This document shows, one piece after another, positions 34,399-45,549 of a stretch of 64,000 bases of DNA. The first letter of the stretch is position 1. Each line of letters opens with the position of its first letter. The notes beneath the pieces are model-generated. The model did not search any database, was not told the origin of the DNA, and was given only the letters and a program-made list of their open reading frames with translations. Source of the DNA: Lojkania enalia (lineage: Eukaryota; Ascomycota; Dothideomycetes; Pleosporales); the NCBI GenBank assembly GCA_010094045.1, contig ML986657.1, forward strand, positions 39,994 to 103,993, given 5' to 3'. Both the position numbers and the translations under genes were made by a program.

Positions 34399-35883
34399 GA
34401 CCCGCCGACGAATTTAGGAGTAGTGGTACAAAAAGGTACTAACAGAACTAAGCACAAGCCTAGTGCGCACAAGTACCGATCCGTACACGTCCAAAAAGAG
34501 CAAAATCCGAAAAGTAGTAAAGTGGGAAGTGAGGGCCGCTGTCAAACGGTCTGGATTATGAAGGCTACTAGAGAAGCAGCCGAGATTGTTGGAGGATGAC
34601 AGGCTAGGGCTAGACGCCCCGCCGACGACAGTGGCGTTAACTGAATAGCCCGGACAAGGAAAAGACTCATGAACCTCTTGTGTACGCATTGCTGCGGATT
34701 CGTCTCCTCTAGCTAAAGCCTTATTCCCCTCAACGATGATGACATTTACCTATTCCATAACGGGCCAGGCGCGTAACATGGCAGGATTGCCCATGGTGCG
34801 TGCCGCGACATTGACTGGGGAAGCAGGTGCCGCTAGCGACCCCCTCAGATTGATATTGGTTGGTAGATTAACGAGTTTTGGTAGAGCTGGGCCGTTAAAT
34901 CTGACAACGTTACTGGTGCGAAGGGGATGCCCAAGGTCTTCTGCAATGGTGGATCAGTACAGGGAGTGCGGCGGTCATAGATATGGCTTATCGATAAGAG
35001 AATTGGTGAGGTCATGACGTAGAAGGCATCCGACGCATCGCGCTCTTATCCACCCGGCTAGGCGTCGATCAGTGAATATTTTACCTCGACCAGCCTTCAA
35101 GGAGGTCATACTGGTCTCCTAAGACGTGAATGCGAGAGTATTCAGCTTGTAGAAGGCGGTCAGATTATTCCATCGGACGATGCCACTCCGGATCCTTCAG
35201 CCTTGTTGAAAGGGCGGTAATAATAGATGATCTTGGTCCTCAGCCTTCCTGCTATAATGATAAGACGCATTGGCACCAAGTGACATGCGTTCTACTGCGT
35301 CTTCTTTATTACATCCTGTGGTCCTCAGCCGACGAACCCATGGTCTCCGCTCCGTAGAACAGAGTACGTGGTCCCCATCTCTAGGAAGATTAACTATATC
35401 GTTTGCACAGGCGAATGATGGGAATCATTCCAGTTCTTTGGGTTTTTGTAGGGGAGCTTGTAATAACCGACGCCATGATTAAGTCAAAATTAGCGGCAGA
35501 AGCAAGCCGGAATCGTGAGAAAAATGAGGTCAAGAGAAAGACATCCAAGGCCTATGAGCAGATATAACGACGGGGTGGGGATTACGAATGACGAGATTTT
35601 TCACCAAAGCTTAGCTTTCGGCCCTTGAACGTCTAGTTACAGGAAGCTACCTAGCAACTTCGCCGATAAGTGGAAAGTACGAAGTTTGCGAAAGACATGA
35701 ATCTTTACTTGTATTCCTGTTGCAATTGGTATGCTGCTTCGATATTTTGTAGAGAAATGGATGAGAGGAGAGGGGCCGCAAATATATGACCGTATCTGTC
35801 AGTTGGGGTAATGCTAGCGTCCTGAACATCTGAACAACCCCAGGGCGCTCGCAGCAAAGCATCCCAAAATCCTCCCAGCTAAA
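34399..35883. other. Intergenic, no supported gene
   Basis: Small frames at 34414-34689, 34736-35017 and 35130-35357 lack protein features. The stretch includes the aquaporin promoter. Confidence 0.45.
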
Positions 35884-36552
35884 CTACTTGAGACCCCAGA
35901 AAAGTAGAGCTTCCACCACCGTCACCATTGCAAACAGTCCAGCACTTGCAGCAATGCCAATGTCCGCACGTTTGACCCTGAGTCCTACGCCAACGCCAAT
36001 TCCTACCACGACAATTACGCTCAATATTAGCGCTCCGAAGAAGAAAGGCTTGTTGGCTTTACGGCCGACTAGCAACGCCATGTTGCTCTCAATATCAGTC
36101 GTTATCTCTATGTACCGCACTCTGAATGGCTGGCATCGGCGAAGAAGCTTTGGGCGGTAGAATCCGGCGGTTAGCTCTAGAGATGGTTTCCTAGAGGAGA
36201 CAACTACTTCAGAAGGATTGCGGCAGCCAGTCGGATGTTCCAGAATCTGTATGAATTAGCTCTTTGGGAGTGGTAACTTGCTGTATGAGCTTACAGACGA
36301 GATGGAAACAAATTGAATAACAGGCTTCTGGGGTCCAAGTGGCGTGTGATTGAACATCCACAGTGGACATGCTTCTTTTTGGTAGGTATGCCATATGCTC
36401 TTCATAACATCTTCCCCGGACGCCGTTACTGGAAGCGAAATGAGGAAAAGATGCGTTCTTCCCCAGCATTTCTGAAAAACGATGCGAATGGTAAAGCAAG
36501 GGTTTATATGATTAGAGAGAGCTGTCTGACTTTCTGCTTGAATTGCGTCCAT
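35884..36552 (-). CDS. Unrecognised two-exon gene with C-terminal two-helix membrane segment
   Basis: Exon 1 36552-36295 and exon 2 36246-35884, joined by a 48-bp intron with donor GTAAGC, branch-like GCTAATTC and acceptor TACAG. Both exons are whole numbers of codons, giving 206 residues. Exon 1 (MDAIQAESQTALSN, then HLFLISLPVTASGEDVMKSI and CPLWMFN) is soluble-looking. Exon 2 continues HPTGCRNPSEVVVSS and LELTAGFYRPKLLRRC, then two hydrophobic segments near the C-terminus (FFFGALILSVIVVVGIGVGV and IAASAGLFAMVTVVEALLFW) separated by LRVKRADIG. An in-frame TGA just upstream supports the ATG at 36550-36552. I recognise no family. More 5' exons are possible. Confidence 0.5.
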
Positions 36553-37552
36553 ATTCCTCAAGTATTTTCAAATGATACAAATCCACCACGAGAAAAGTGT
36601 CACATGAGCTGAGAATAACCGGAAAAGTTCTAAAAACTATGGCTAGTAATCTCAATCGCAACCGCGATTCTTCGCGTCTGCCCCGCGCATATCCAAACTT
36701 CGCAGATGCGAACCTTTCACGTATCTATTAACTACTACGGCATTGAAGCCACCCAACTTTTCCACACCATCTAAACACAAACGACGCACGGCGGAGAGCG
36801 TCTAGTGACTGTATTCTTTGGATTGGGCTTTATTGTACGTTAAGCCTTGCCCCGGTATCAGGTGTACTGACTATACTAGCCTCATTGTGCGCCTCTATTG
36901 CGTCGGTGCGAACCTTTTGCTTCCTAACGGCACTCAAACGCCTCATGACCCTCCCTAGGGCACGTGAAGCAATATATAGATATATTCTAAAATTTACTTC
37001 TATATTTCGTTTGAAGGTACGCCGGCGTTTTACTATTAGTCTTCTCGGTACGAGGACAACACCGCAGCTGCGATCCTTGGCGCGCAACAACTTTTCTTTC
37101 TCATTGTGCGCCTCTCAGCTCTTTTAAAAGAATCCGAAATGTTTGGCACTTCCGGCCAAATTTAGCCCCAAGGTCCTTCAACTTCCTGTAGAGCATATTG
37201 CTATGCAAGGTCACGTGGCCACTACAGCTCTACCTGAAGATTCGTCTAGCTATTCCAACAAGCAGTACTCTTACGGGCTACAGGCTCCTTCTTACTCCCT
37301 TGCTCGCTGGATTAATTCACGGTCTTCAGAAGATCCTTGGACTGCGATTCGAAATTCCTCACCTTTAATGCCGAAGAGGACACTACTGGTTGCCCGGCCG
37401 AACTCCACTAATTCCGCATGATATTGATGTTGACTGAGTAGTTGATGCTATAGTGATAAAGGTTTATAAAGACATCGGTTCTAGATGCTTGACGTCTCTT
37501 TGTAAGTTTATTGTTCTGGAAGACCCGTCCATTCTGACTGGGTCATAGAATC
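36553..37552. other. Divergent intergenic region
   Basis: Separates the minus-strand membrane gene from the plus-strand C2H2 gene. A frame at 37143-37421 (92 residues) has mild coding character and could be a lost upstream exon, but no splice link is evident. Confidence 0.4.
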
Positions 37553-39268
37553 ATGGGACGAAATTCAAGTCACAAAGAACTTCAGCACGCTGTCCAGAGG
37601 AGCAATATTGAGGGCAAATTCGGGTCTGTTTATAGCTTAGGCAAGTCAGAAGGTATCGGTTCTAGCTCGGACCTTGTCACGACCCTATCCGGCGAAACTT
37701 ATCATGGCAACGTAATTGGACTGGCGAATCATACGAGAGTAACTCACAATGCTCTACCAATACGCATGAGAGAAAGATTTCTGAATGATCACGAGCCAGC
37801 AGTCTTCGAAACTCTCAAGTCACAAGATGAGGACCTAGAGCTGTCCTTAGATGGCATTACGACGTGGGTCAGCGACTTGCACTTGACAAATGGCGAGACC
37901 CGGCTTCAGCAATTAGCAGAAGTATTGACAAACGTGGATAATGCACTTGCGGGGGGCAGAGAGGAAGCGAAGGAGCAACATACGTCTAGTACGCACCAAA
38001 GCCGAAGAACTTCCAAAGAGCTTATGAGGTCTGGACAGGCATCTAGAACCACTGCTCTAAAAGTCAGAAAGATTCAAAAGAGGTCTAAGGCATCTCAGAG
38101 GACGAGTGGAAGAAGCGAGAGTATCAATGAGCCAACTGAACCCCCCGATGGCGGTTCGATCGAGCAACGCTTGAGGCTATTCTCTTGCCCTTTTGTTAAG
38201 CAGAACCCAGATCGTTATGTCTTCGTGGGCAATTCTTGCACAGAGAGGTTTGGGTTTCCTACCCCCGGGAAGCTCGTGTATGTACCAATTCTCTTATTGA
38301 TTTTGTAACTAATCCGAGTTATAGTGAACACCTGAAGAGAGTGCACTCACTGAGAGTACCGTGCTGCATCACATGCAAACTAAGATTCCACAGGAATCGT
38401 GTTCGGGATGCTGAGCGATGCCGCACGGAGCATTTGAATCTAGGTCAATGCGAACCTAGAAACCTGAGAATCGATGAGCCTGAGTGGATGACCGAAGAAC
38501 AAGATGCCAGGTTTGCAAGATCTATTATTCAGGGTCAGCCCACTTCTGCCGAGGATAAATGGAGAATCATATATCGACAGTTATTCAACTTACCAGAAGA
38601 TTCTATGGTTCCTGACCCATGTGCGACATGCTTTCCAATCGAAAAGACTTATGCTCATACTTTGCAGACTATGATTTTCTAATGCCGAGACACCTCGTAG
38701 CAGATACCGGTTTCAGCATGCAATTTACCAGCCCTCGTCCTAGCAGTACCATGATCAATACTTCCATTCATTCAATGCAACCACCGCCATCGCGTTTCGA
38801 CGCTCAAGATAACGCATTTCTGTCTAGGATTGTAAGCCAACATGACGATATCAACACAAATGTGAGAGCCAAGATCATCGCATGACTCTGACTAATATCT
38901 CTCAGTCGCTTGATACGCCACTCGAGGCAATGCTTGTCCATGACTGGGAAAGTCAATATTCGCCAAACGGAAGCACCCATAACACCGTCACTATTGGGTC
39001 TTCTTCAAGACTAGGTCTTACATCCGAGTCACTCGATATGAACGATCGATCCCAGCCGGAAATCGACTTCCAATATGGAGTATATACAGGCGAGGACTCA
39101 GGCTATCGATCCCTGGGCCAGGGCTCAGCTGTAGACACTGAAATGCCATCTGCGGGCCGCCAAAGAAGCAGAAGCGCAGAGTCTAGTCTAATGCCTAAGC
39201 CGAGTGGTGATACCATTGTGGTAAGACCACAAGATTTACATCTCTATAGCGATCTTGCCAGTTTATAA
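37553..39268 (+). CDS. Fungal C2H2-type zinc-finger-like protein
   Basis: Four exons (37553-38277, 38325-38620, 38668-38861, 38906-39268) with 47-, 47- and 44-bp introns in consistent phase; 525 residues. The low-complexity N-terminal half contains a basic region (LKVRKIQKRSKASQRTSGRS). The conserved core is spread over exons 1-3: RLFSCPFVKQNPDRY with CTERFGFPTPGKLVEHLKRVH across intron 1 (a degenerate C2H2 finger), then VPCCITCKLRF, ERCRTEHL, and KWRIIYRQLFN with the DPYYD box restored across intron 2. This arrangement is common in Pezizomycotina and is annotated as a C2H2 domain; its role is unknown, presumably nucleic-acid or protein binding. The C-terminus is Ser/Gly-rich and probably disordered. 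The gene looks intact, unlike several neighbours. Confidence 0.8.
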
Positions 39269-39951
39269 TATCCTGATCAATTCTCCAATAATTTCAAGGA
39301 TACACGACTACAGGACGTCCGAGAATGCTCTACAAAGAATGGAACATGAGCTCAGTTATGAAGAACTACAAAATTTGTTTCCTTTGGCTAGCATTACCTC
39401 CTAAAATTCCCTATATAGAATGAGCATAACTATATTTCGTTTTACCACACATTAATGTCCAATCCCCTTTGCAATTTTCTATATGACGCTTCAAGAAGCT
39501 AGTAAGTTGGATGGTCCCCATGAAGTTGTCAAATACGCCTTAGATAGTATCGGAGCACACTATTCTTTTAAGTCGGCTCATTCCGACTGTACGTATCTAC
39601 CCTATTCATAAGTCGTTATCCACGAGATTAAATCATGCATACTTCCAAAGTTGGCAATCACTAACAAATCGCGCCTAATACTTCAAGATGAATGACCAAA
39701 GAACGCCACGCTACCCATTTCCACGCCTATTAGATACCACCAAATCCGCCCGACCCCCCTATAGGGTCAAGTCCGACATAAAAGGAAAGGGGAGATAAAG
39801 ATTGCCCAGCTTCCTTCGGGCTTTACTGTTCCTAGCTGCTAATTTTACATCGATGCTTCGAATTACTCGTTTTAAGATTCGCATTGTTAAACGGTGGCCT
39901 CGTCTCCTTGATACTACGTGTCTTTTATTTGGACTTCTTGGGGTAGATTTT
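39269..39951. other. Intergenic 3' of C2H2 gene
   Basis: No gene seen; AT-rich near 39,380-39,450. Confidence 0.5.
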
Positions 39952-40122
39952 TGTAAGCAGGAGGGGGTGCAGACCGTATAGGGTGGTATAGATAGATGTA
40001 TTGATGGCGTGCTGTGGTGTTCCCTTGACCTCTCGGTCAAGGTACGGCGGGGGAATATATAGTACATGAGACTGCTTAGTCAACGGCTGTACAGCTGATC
40101 AGGCACGTAACCTGAACTTACA
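39952..40122 (+). mobile_element. Solo LTR, family C copy 1
   Basis: 171 bp beginning TGTAAG and ending CTTACA-like (ACTTACA), with a perfect target duplication ATTTT (39947-39951 and 40123-40127). It contains a perfect 8-bp hairpin CCTTGACC-TCTC-GGTCAAGG at 40023-40042 and a TATA-like GAATATATAG. Confidence 0.88.
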
Positions 40123-41258
40123 ATTTTGAAAAAATCAAGGACGAAGGGCGTTGTGATAGAGAATTAACGAATCATACAGTAACTTCGTTTTGAGGAGGGC
40201 CATAGGCAACCATTTGGGACGGAAAGCGACGGTAGATTCAAGAACGAAAGAAGCACTAAAAACTCAAGCATGAAAGAGCAAGATATTTACAAATGGGCAT
40301 ACGGTGAGCCGCACGCTTCGCCGGTGGGAATACTATTTAGGGTCACTGGATCCATGAATTATTGGGGTCAACTTGGTCGGTTAACTTGTGTTTGCAAAGG
40401 ATGGACATGCCGCACAACGACACCTTAGGTTATATACTTGGAAGTATTAAGGGAATGTGTGTGCTAAAAATGATGATGCTGGCTGCACTATGGCGATATC
40501 TGGACTAGCGCTACACACCTCAGCCCTCTCAGCTACGTATAAGTGTGGCATAGCATGCTCCAGTTCTCCTTTTACCCATCTCGCTTTTTTGCTTCATAAC
40601 AAGGCATTTGAGCTTTAGGATGACTGATCCTACCAATGACTGAGGAATATATGCATAAATCTCCTGGTTTGCAAGGCCTCCAAATAGGGGTTGCAATATG
40701 GCGGGAGCAACACAGGTCTAGACCCTAGCCAATAGTTTGCCGAGAGGGTCTTGGCGGCCGTGGACCCGCCCTACCTTTACATATACTTTATGATAGATGA
40801 TGGTGCGGCGAGTGAAGTTGCGCAATCATTCTGCTGCTGCAGTTAAAGTCAAAGTCTTCGCATTGTGTTAGAAAAATGATTATCCAGTTGTATGAGCCTG
40901 ACGGTCGTTCACGTGTCTCTCTGACCTCCTGTTTTCTTGGCTTGCTAAATCGTGGCGCTCAGCTGAAACGAAAAAAGCAAGTTCGCTGCGCTATTGAAAA
41001 TATCGATAGTCGCTTCGTTCTAATAATGATCCGCGGGAATTCCGGCCTTTATGTACTGTGCAGCAGATCTGTTCAGGGAGAGCCAATCATCTACTCAATG
41101 CCTTGACGTACGCACAAAGCCCCTAAGATTTGCTAGCAATCTAACTGATCATCGACTATTCCCCAAAGTAGCGACCATCAATACTGGCCCAAGGATATTC
41201 ACGACGGAGGAGCTTGCCGTTTCCTAAGGGCGCATCCCAGATCGCCAAGTCCATACCA
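40123..41258. other. Upstream region of HET gene
   Basis: No supported gene; the frame at 40876-41106 has no recognisable features. Confidence 0.45.
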
Positions 41259-43067
41259 ATGACGGCGCCTTTCGTGTACCAGCCATTGGCCGGGTCAGAA
41301 ACCCGACTTTTCTCGATTGAACCTGGTAAAGTTGATGATCCTTTGAGAGTTCAGCTACGGCATATCAGGCTCGAAACGACCCCTACATACCATGCTCTTT
41401 CGTACGTTTGGGGAGATTCGAACGACAAGGTCCAAATTTCGGTGAACGACGTACCGTTTTCCATTCCACGAAACCTCTACAACGCTTTGGGGCAGTTGCG
41501 AGAGATCCTTATTGCCAAGAAGGAAGAAGGCTTTCTGTTTTGGGCGGACTCAATTTCCATCAACCAACAAGATGAAGCCGAGAAATCCAGAGAGGTGCTT
41601 CGGATGGGAGAAATCTACCAGTCAGCCTATCAAGTAACTGGATGGCTTGGAATGGCTGAAGATCTTGACCCCATCATGATCGAAACCGTGTTTGAAAAAG
41701 CGGTGATAATACGTCGGATTGTTGAGCGCAGCTCATGGGACAGTACGGAGCTAGAAAAGCGACTACCGGGGTTCATTCCTCTCATTAAAGATAAGCTCGG
41801 GAATGAATTTGGCCATTTCATGAATACGCTGTTCGGTATCTTTCAAAGGGACTTCTTCAAAAGGATATGGATTGTCCAGGAAGCAGCACTGGCCACCCCA
41901 CACAAGATGTTCATGCTTCTTGAGAAATACATGACTGACAGTCTGGTATATCTATGGTTCGCTGCAGCTGGGTGGCCGATTCTCCGTCGTAAGTTCATCA
42001 AGTATCAGGGCATTGCAGCTTTCGATCGCATCCGAGGTGCTCGAATTCAGCGTCAATCACAAGTATCATCCGATAAGGGGAATAATCTATCGACATTTGC
42101 ACACCGACTAGACGAGATGCTTGCATTATCGTTCGAGGGCGCATTCCATGCGACAAGGCCGCATGATCATGTCTATGCTTTGCTTGGCATGGCTGAAGCA
42201 CCCAAAGACTTACCCGTCGAGCTATTACCTAATTATTCAAAACCATATGCTGACATCTGTTTTGACTATACGAAGTTTATAGTAGAACATACTGGCACTC
42301 TTAGCATCCTATCACGACTTGGGACGAAACTTACATCAAACCCTGATGTACGCCTATTTGTGAATGAGCGAGACGGGATACCTAGCTGGGTTCCAGATCT
42401 GCGTGCCCGAACGCTATTATATCATGCGCCAGATACCAAGGCCTCAGTTTCCTTCTCAGGTAGTGGAAAATGTATGACAGTTGAGGGCGTCTCACTCGGA
42501 AATCCAATCTCGGTCGTCCAACCTCAGACTTTGGATCAACCGTTCCTCCCACACGATGTTCGTGCCAAGAAGATCGAGAAACGCATTCTCAAACCAGCCG
42601 CAATTGGGAACAATCTCTCATACAAAGAAGTCTATCTGTCATGGCTCTCGTCTTTCAGTGTCAACGATGCGCATAGGGACCTACCCATCGACATTTTCGA
42701 GAGACTTTTTGCGAAAATTGAAGAGGATCCTTATGAGAGAAGGTTTAGGGAGAATGGCGATGAAGACGGAGAAATAGAAGAGACGCTCTTTGATATACAG
42801 CAGCACATAGAGCTGGAAATATACAGCGATGCGCAGTTTTTGACAACTGATGGATTTATTGGGTGTCTGAAACGCAGCTGTGCATTAGTTAGGAAAGATG
42901 ACGTTGTTTGTATTTTGAAGGGTATGAGCTCAGCGGCCTTATTGCGTCCTTGTGGAATGGAATTTATGTTTGTGGGTGTGGTTCAGCTTCGTTGTCCTTT
43001 GAGAGATGCAAATTTCGACGAGGATTTCTTTTCCAATTATGAGACTCATCAATTTAATATAGTATGA
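41259..43067 (+). CDS. HET-domain (heterokaryon incompatibility) protein, intact
   Basis: 602 residues from the ATG at 41259 (the open frame extends upstream only to a TTG), single exon. The HET domain occupies about residues 40-195, with its three blocks: TTPTYHALSYVWGDS, then FWADSISINQQDEAEKSREV with RMGEIYQSAYQVTGWLG, and FFKRIWIVQEAALA. The C-terminal part contains FHATRPHDHVYALLGMAE, NYSKPYADICFDYTKFIVEH and IPSWVPDL, the usual downstream region of this subfamily. HET proteins act in non-self recognition and trigger death of fused cells; partner and specificity are unknown. A degraded HET gene lies 28 kb upstream but belongs to a different subfamily (GHCW/LWIDSQCIIQ type). Two HET genes of different subfamilies in one window is typical of mould accessory regions. 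Confidence 0.9.
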   Translation: MTAPFVYQPLAGSETRLFSIEPGKVDDPLRVQLRHIRLETTPTYHALSYVWGDSNDKVQISVNDVPFSIPRNLYNALGQLREILIAKKEEGFLFWADSISINQQDEAEKSREVLRMGEIYQSAYQVTGWLGMAEDLDPIMIETVFEKAVIIRRIVERSSWDSTELEKRLPGFIPLIKDKLGNEFGHFMNTLFGIFQRDFFKRIWIVQEAALATPHKMFMLLEKYMTDSLVYLWFAAAGWPILRRKFIKYQGIAAFDRIRGARIQRQSQVSSDKGNNLSTFAHRLDEMLALSFEGAFHATRPHDHVYALLGMAEAPKDLPVELLPNYSKPYADICFDYTKFIVEHTGTLSILSRLGTKLTSNPDVRLFVNERDGIPSWVPDLRARTLLYHAPDTKASVSFSGSGKCMTVEGVSLGNPISVVQPQTLDQPFLPHDVRAKKIEKRILKPAAIGNNLSYKEVYLSWLSSFSVNDAHRDLPIDIFERLFAKIEEDPYERRFRENGDEDGEIEETLFDIQQHIELEIYSDAQFLTTDGFIGCLKRSCALVRKDDVVCILKGMSSAALLRPCGMEFMFVGVVQLRCPLRDANFDEDFFSNYETHQFNIV

Positions 43068-44060
43068 GATTCAATATATAGGCAGCTTATTGAACATATC
43101 TCGGATTGGACTATACAGTCCCTATTCATTCCTTAATCTTTCTGAATATGTATTGAATTTCTATAGAGACTTAAAGAATAAAGTTTTATCGTAAGAACGT
43201 AAACTTTAAGTTTTATAACCGACTCTAGAAGCTTCGCAAAATCGCTGCTGGCGCTCCATAGGGTTCGATTCCTATATTTAAATTACTCCATTTTGTCTTC
43301 GCTCTCCTTCCACTCGATCAAGATATTAAGGCGTTCTATACGCCTAGATTTCCTATTCCTAGAACCATCTTTTCTGTAATATAGGCACTCCGGAATTATC
43401 TCTACAGTATCAGATAAATACCGAAGCCATAATATGAGAGATCATGGCGTTAGCATCTAAGGACGCTGAAGCCCAGACATTCCTACGCTTCACTGAAAAA
43501 TCTCCTCTTAAAGACGCCGAGAGTCACTATAATGCTCCTGCATCTAGGTGGCTATAGTGTTATGTGCGGTTTAAGTCGTGTACTGGCCAATATAATTTTT
43601 CTACCCCAAACGTCTAAAATAGCTGGGTAATTCCAGCTAGCGTGCGTTTTCCAGCCGCGGAGCATAGGAACAAACTTACTACCAAATATAAAATTCTAAT
43701 ATAATAGAAACGACAAGGAGTGCTGAGCAAAACGCGGTAGCTGTGGATATAATAGATGATGCTGCAAAATTTGTGAACGATCAGATTTTCTTGTCCCTTT
43801 ATACTACATGCAAAGCCACTAAGTAGAAATATTTCAACACGGAATCAAGCATATCCAGATTGTAGTGCGCTCACCCTTTACTCAAAGTCCGTAATCTGGG
43901 ACTTCTTACAGAGCTTTGGCATTGTAGACCCCTAAATTCAAAATGCTTAGATTCGCAGGCATCCACTCGGGGACTTTCGCATTCATCGATAATTGCTCGG
44001 CGATCAACTCCGAGGTTCGCGGTTCTATGCCTTGACCCTTACGCAATATTTATTATACGA
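43068..44060. other. Intergenic, partly AT-rich
   Basis: No gene. A B-box-like GGGTTCGATTCC near 43260 lacks the rest of a tRNA. Confidence 0.5.
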
Positions 44061-44287
44061 TGTGATAGGGATTTGGCGAGTCTACTGAGTACGATTTCAT
44101 ACTACCGTACGGGAGCAAGTTATCCGGTTGCAGGTTGTATCAGATACCGTCGCACGACATCTAATCACGCTGGATATCAGCTAATATACCCTTCCTTATA
44201 TACATAAATATGGCCTGCTGGCCATCCTCAATCAACCAGTTCAGCTCCTCATCTCCCTCCCTGAGACAAGATTCGCCTCTCACCACA
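44061..44287 (+). mobile_element. Solo LTR, family A copy 3
   Basis: 227 bp, TGTGATAGGG start and ACCACA end, with a perfect target duplication TACGA (44056-44060 and 44288-44292). Compared with copies 2 and 4 it has extra or diverged sequence near 44085-44130 and a much reduced GATATC array, while the 3' 120 bp are close. Confidence 0.86.
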
Positions 44288-45549
44288 TACGACATTTCTT
44301 TACACCCGTCTTTTGGCCGTCATAATTCAGTATGTTTCAGTTAAAATAGGTCCATTCCATCCTCTACTTTAAAGTAAACTATGGCACGCACTTCCTTTGA
44401 GCTCTTCGGGCTCGCAACCCTTCATCCCAACAAATGCTCTACCAAAATTCAGACTCCCACTAATAACTTAACTATCGGATCTTGCGAAACATGGAGATGG
44501 GGGAGAAATAATACATTACTCATCCTTGGGAATAAACCCATGTAAGCTCTGAGCCGGCCATTCTCTGTCCACATCCAGGTTGCATCCGATCGATACGTAT
44601 AGGTGAAGTGTGGTGAAATGCAAGTCCGGCACGAAAGTCTATACATGGAACGAGGTAATGTTCGGATGTTATGATAACTTCGCTACGGTTATTGACTCCG
44701 CACCAACTCTGGTGAAGGACTGTTGGTGGTGAGTCGATGCCAACCCACATAGGCTGATCAAATAAGTGAAATATTGCCTTGCTAGCGTATCACGTTGTTG
44801 ACGGATATTAATGATGAGAGAGGCTGGGAACTAGAACGAAATGCAATTCCCTTACCTCCAGTGAGAGGCTTTACCAAGTTTCTGATACGGGACAAGATCG
44901 GCAGGCCACTTCAAGCATTGTAGCTGAAGCTGGGACAGTAACGTCTGTCATAGTAGCCATCAGCGTTTCAATGATAATACGTTCTACAGCACCTACAGCT
45001 TCATCAACACAATCAATCCCTGAGAATAGGGAAAGCCGCGATCAAGTAAAGGGAAGTTTGCCAGCACAATAGTCCGTATTATCGGCGTTGTTGCAATGAC
45101 AGTAGTGGGGATATTGGGACCCAAGTACGCTCTAAAAAGGAATAAAGCACGCTTCCGCAACAGCCTAGTCCGCTCGTCAAATCAGAAGCTGTCGTGTTAC
45201 GGTCTCAGTGAGCGATGAAAGATCAGCTCGATGAATCCTGGAGCCAGCGCCTTCCAGTGCAAGCAAGTTACTGAGTTTGAAGACGAAAATGAAGGATTAA
45301 GAAGAATCAATAATAGCAATAAAGTTGTAAGAAGGGGGGATGGTGAAATCTCTACGCGGGTTGAAATTTAGGCCTCTTACAATGTTATATTTAAAGAATT
45401 ATATAGATTAATTTACCCTCCAAGTCCTGATATCTATATCCCTACTAATTTATTCTAGTGCTTCACAATTGTCTGCACGATTAATATCACTTTGAATCAT
45501 AATCAGGTCTTGTCACTAAAACAGAGTTTTTGGCATATTATCCACTTTG
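44288..45549. other. Intergenic with a decayed membrane-protein fragment
   Basis: Plus-strand text near 44,930-45,220 reads AGTVTSVIVAISVSMIIRST and, one frame over, a hydrophobic segment IVRIIGVVAMTVVGILG followed by basic KYALKRNKARFR. This looks like the tail of a single-pass membrane protein with a frameshift, but it is too short to name. Confidence 0.35.

Noticed and set aside
34736..35017. 93-residue plus-strand frame
   Set aside because: No recognisable domain; lies in the spacer upstream of the aquaporin.
37143..37421. Possible upstream exon of the C2H2 gene
   Set aside because: No in-phase splice pair to 37553 was found, and the ATG at 37553 gives a complete gene.
39759..40067. Minus-strand frame sharing MYYIFPRRTLTERS with 58132-58464
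   Set aside because: Shared text arises from the family C LTR, not from a protein family.
43245..43285. tRNA-like B-box (GGGTTCGATTCC)
   Set aside because: No A-box at the right distance, the T-stem does not pair properly and no acceptor stem can be drawn.
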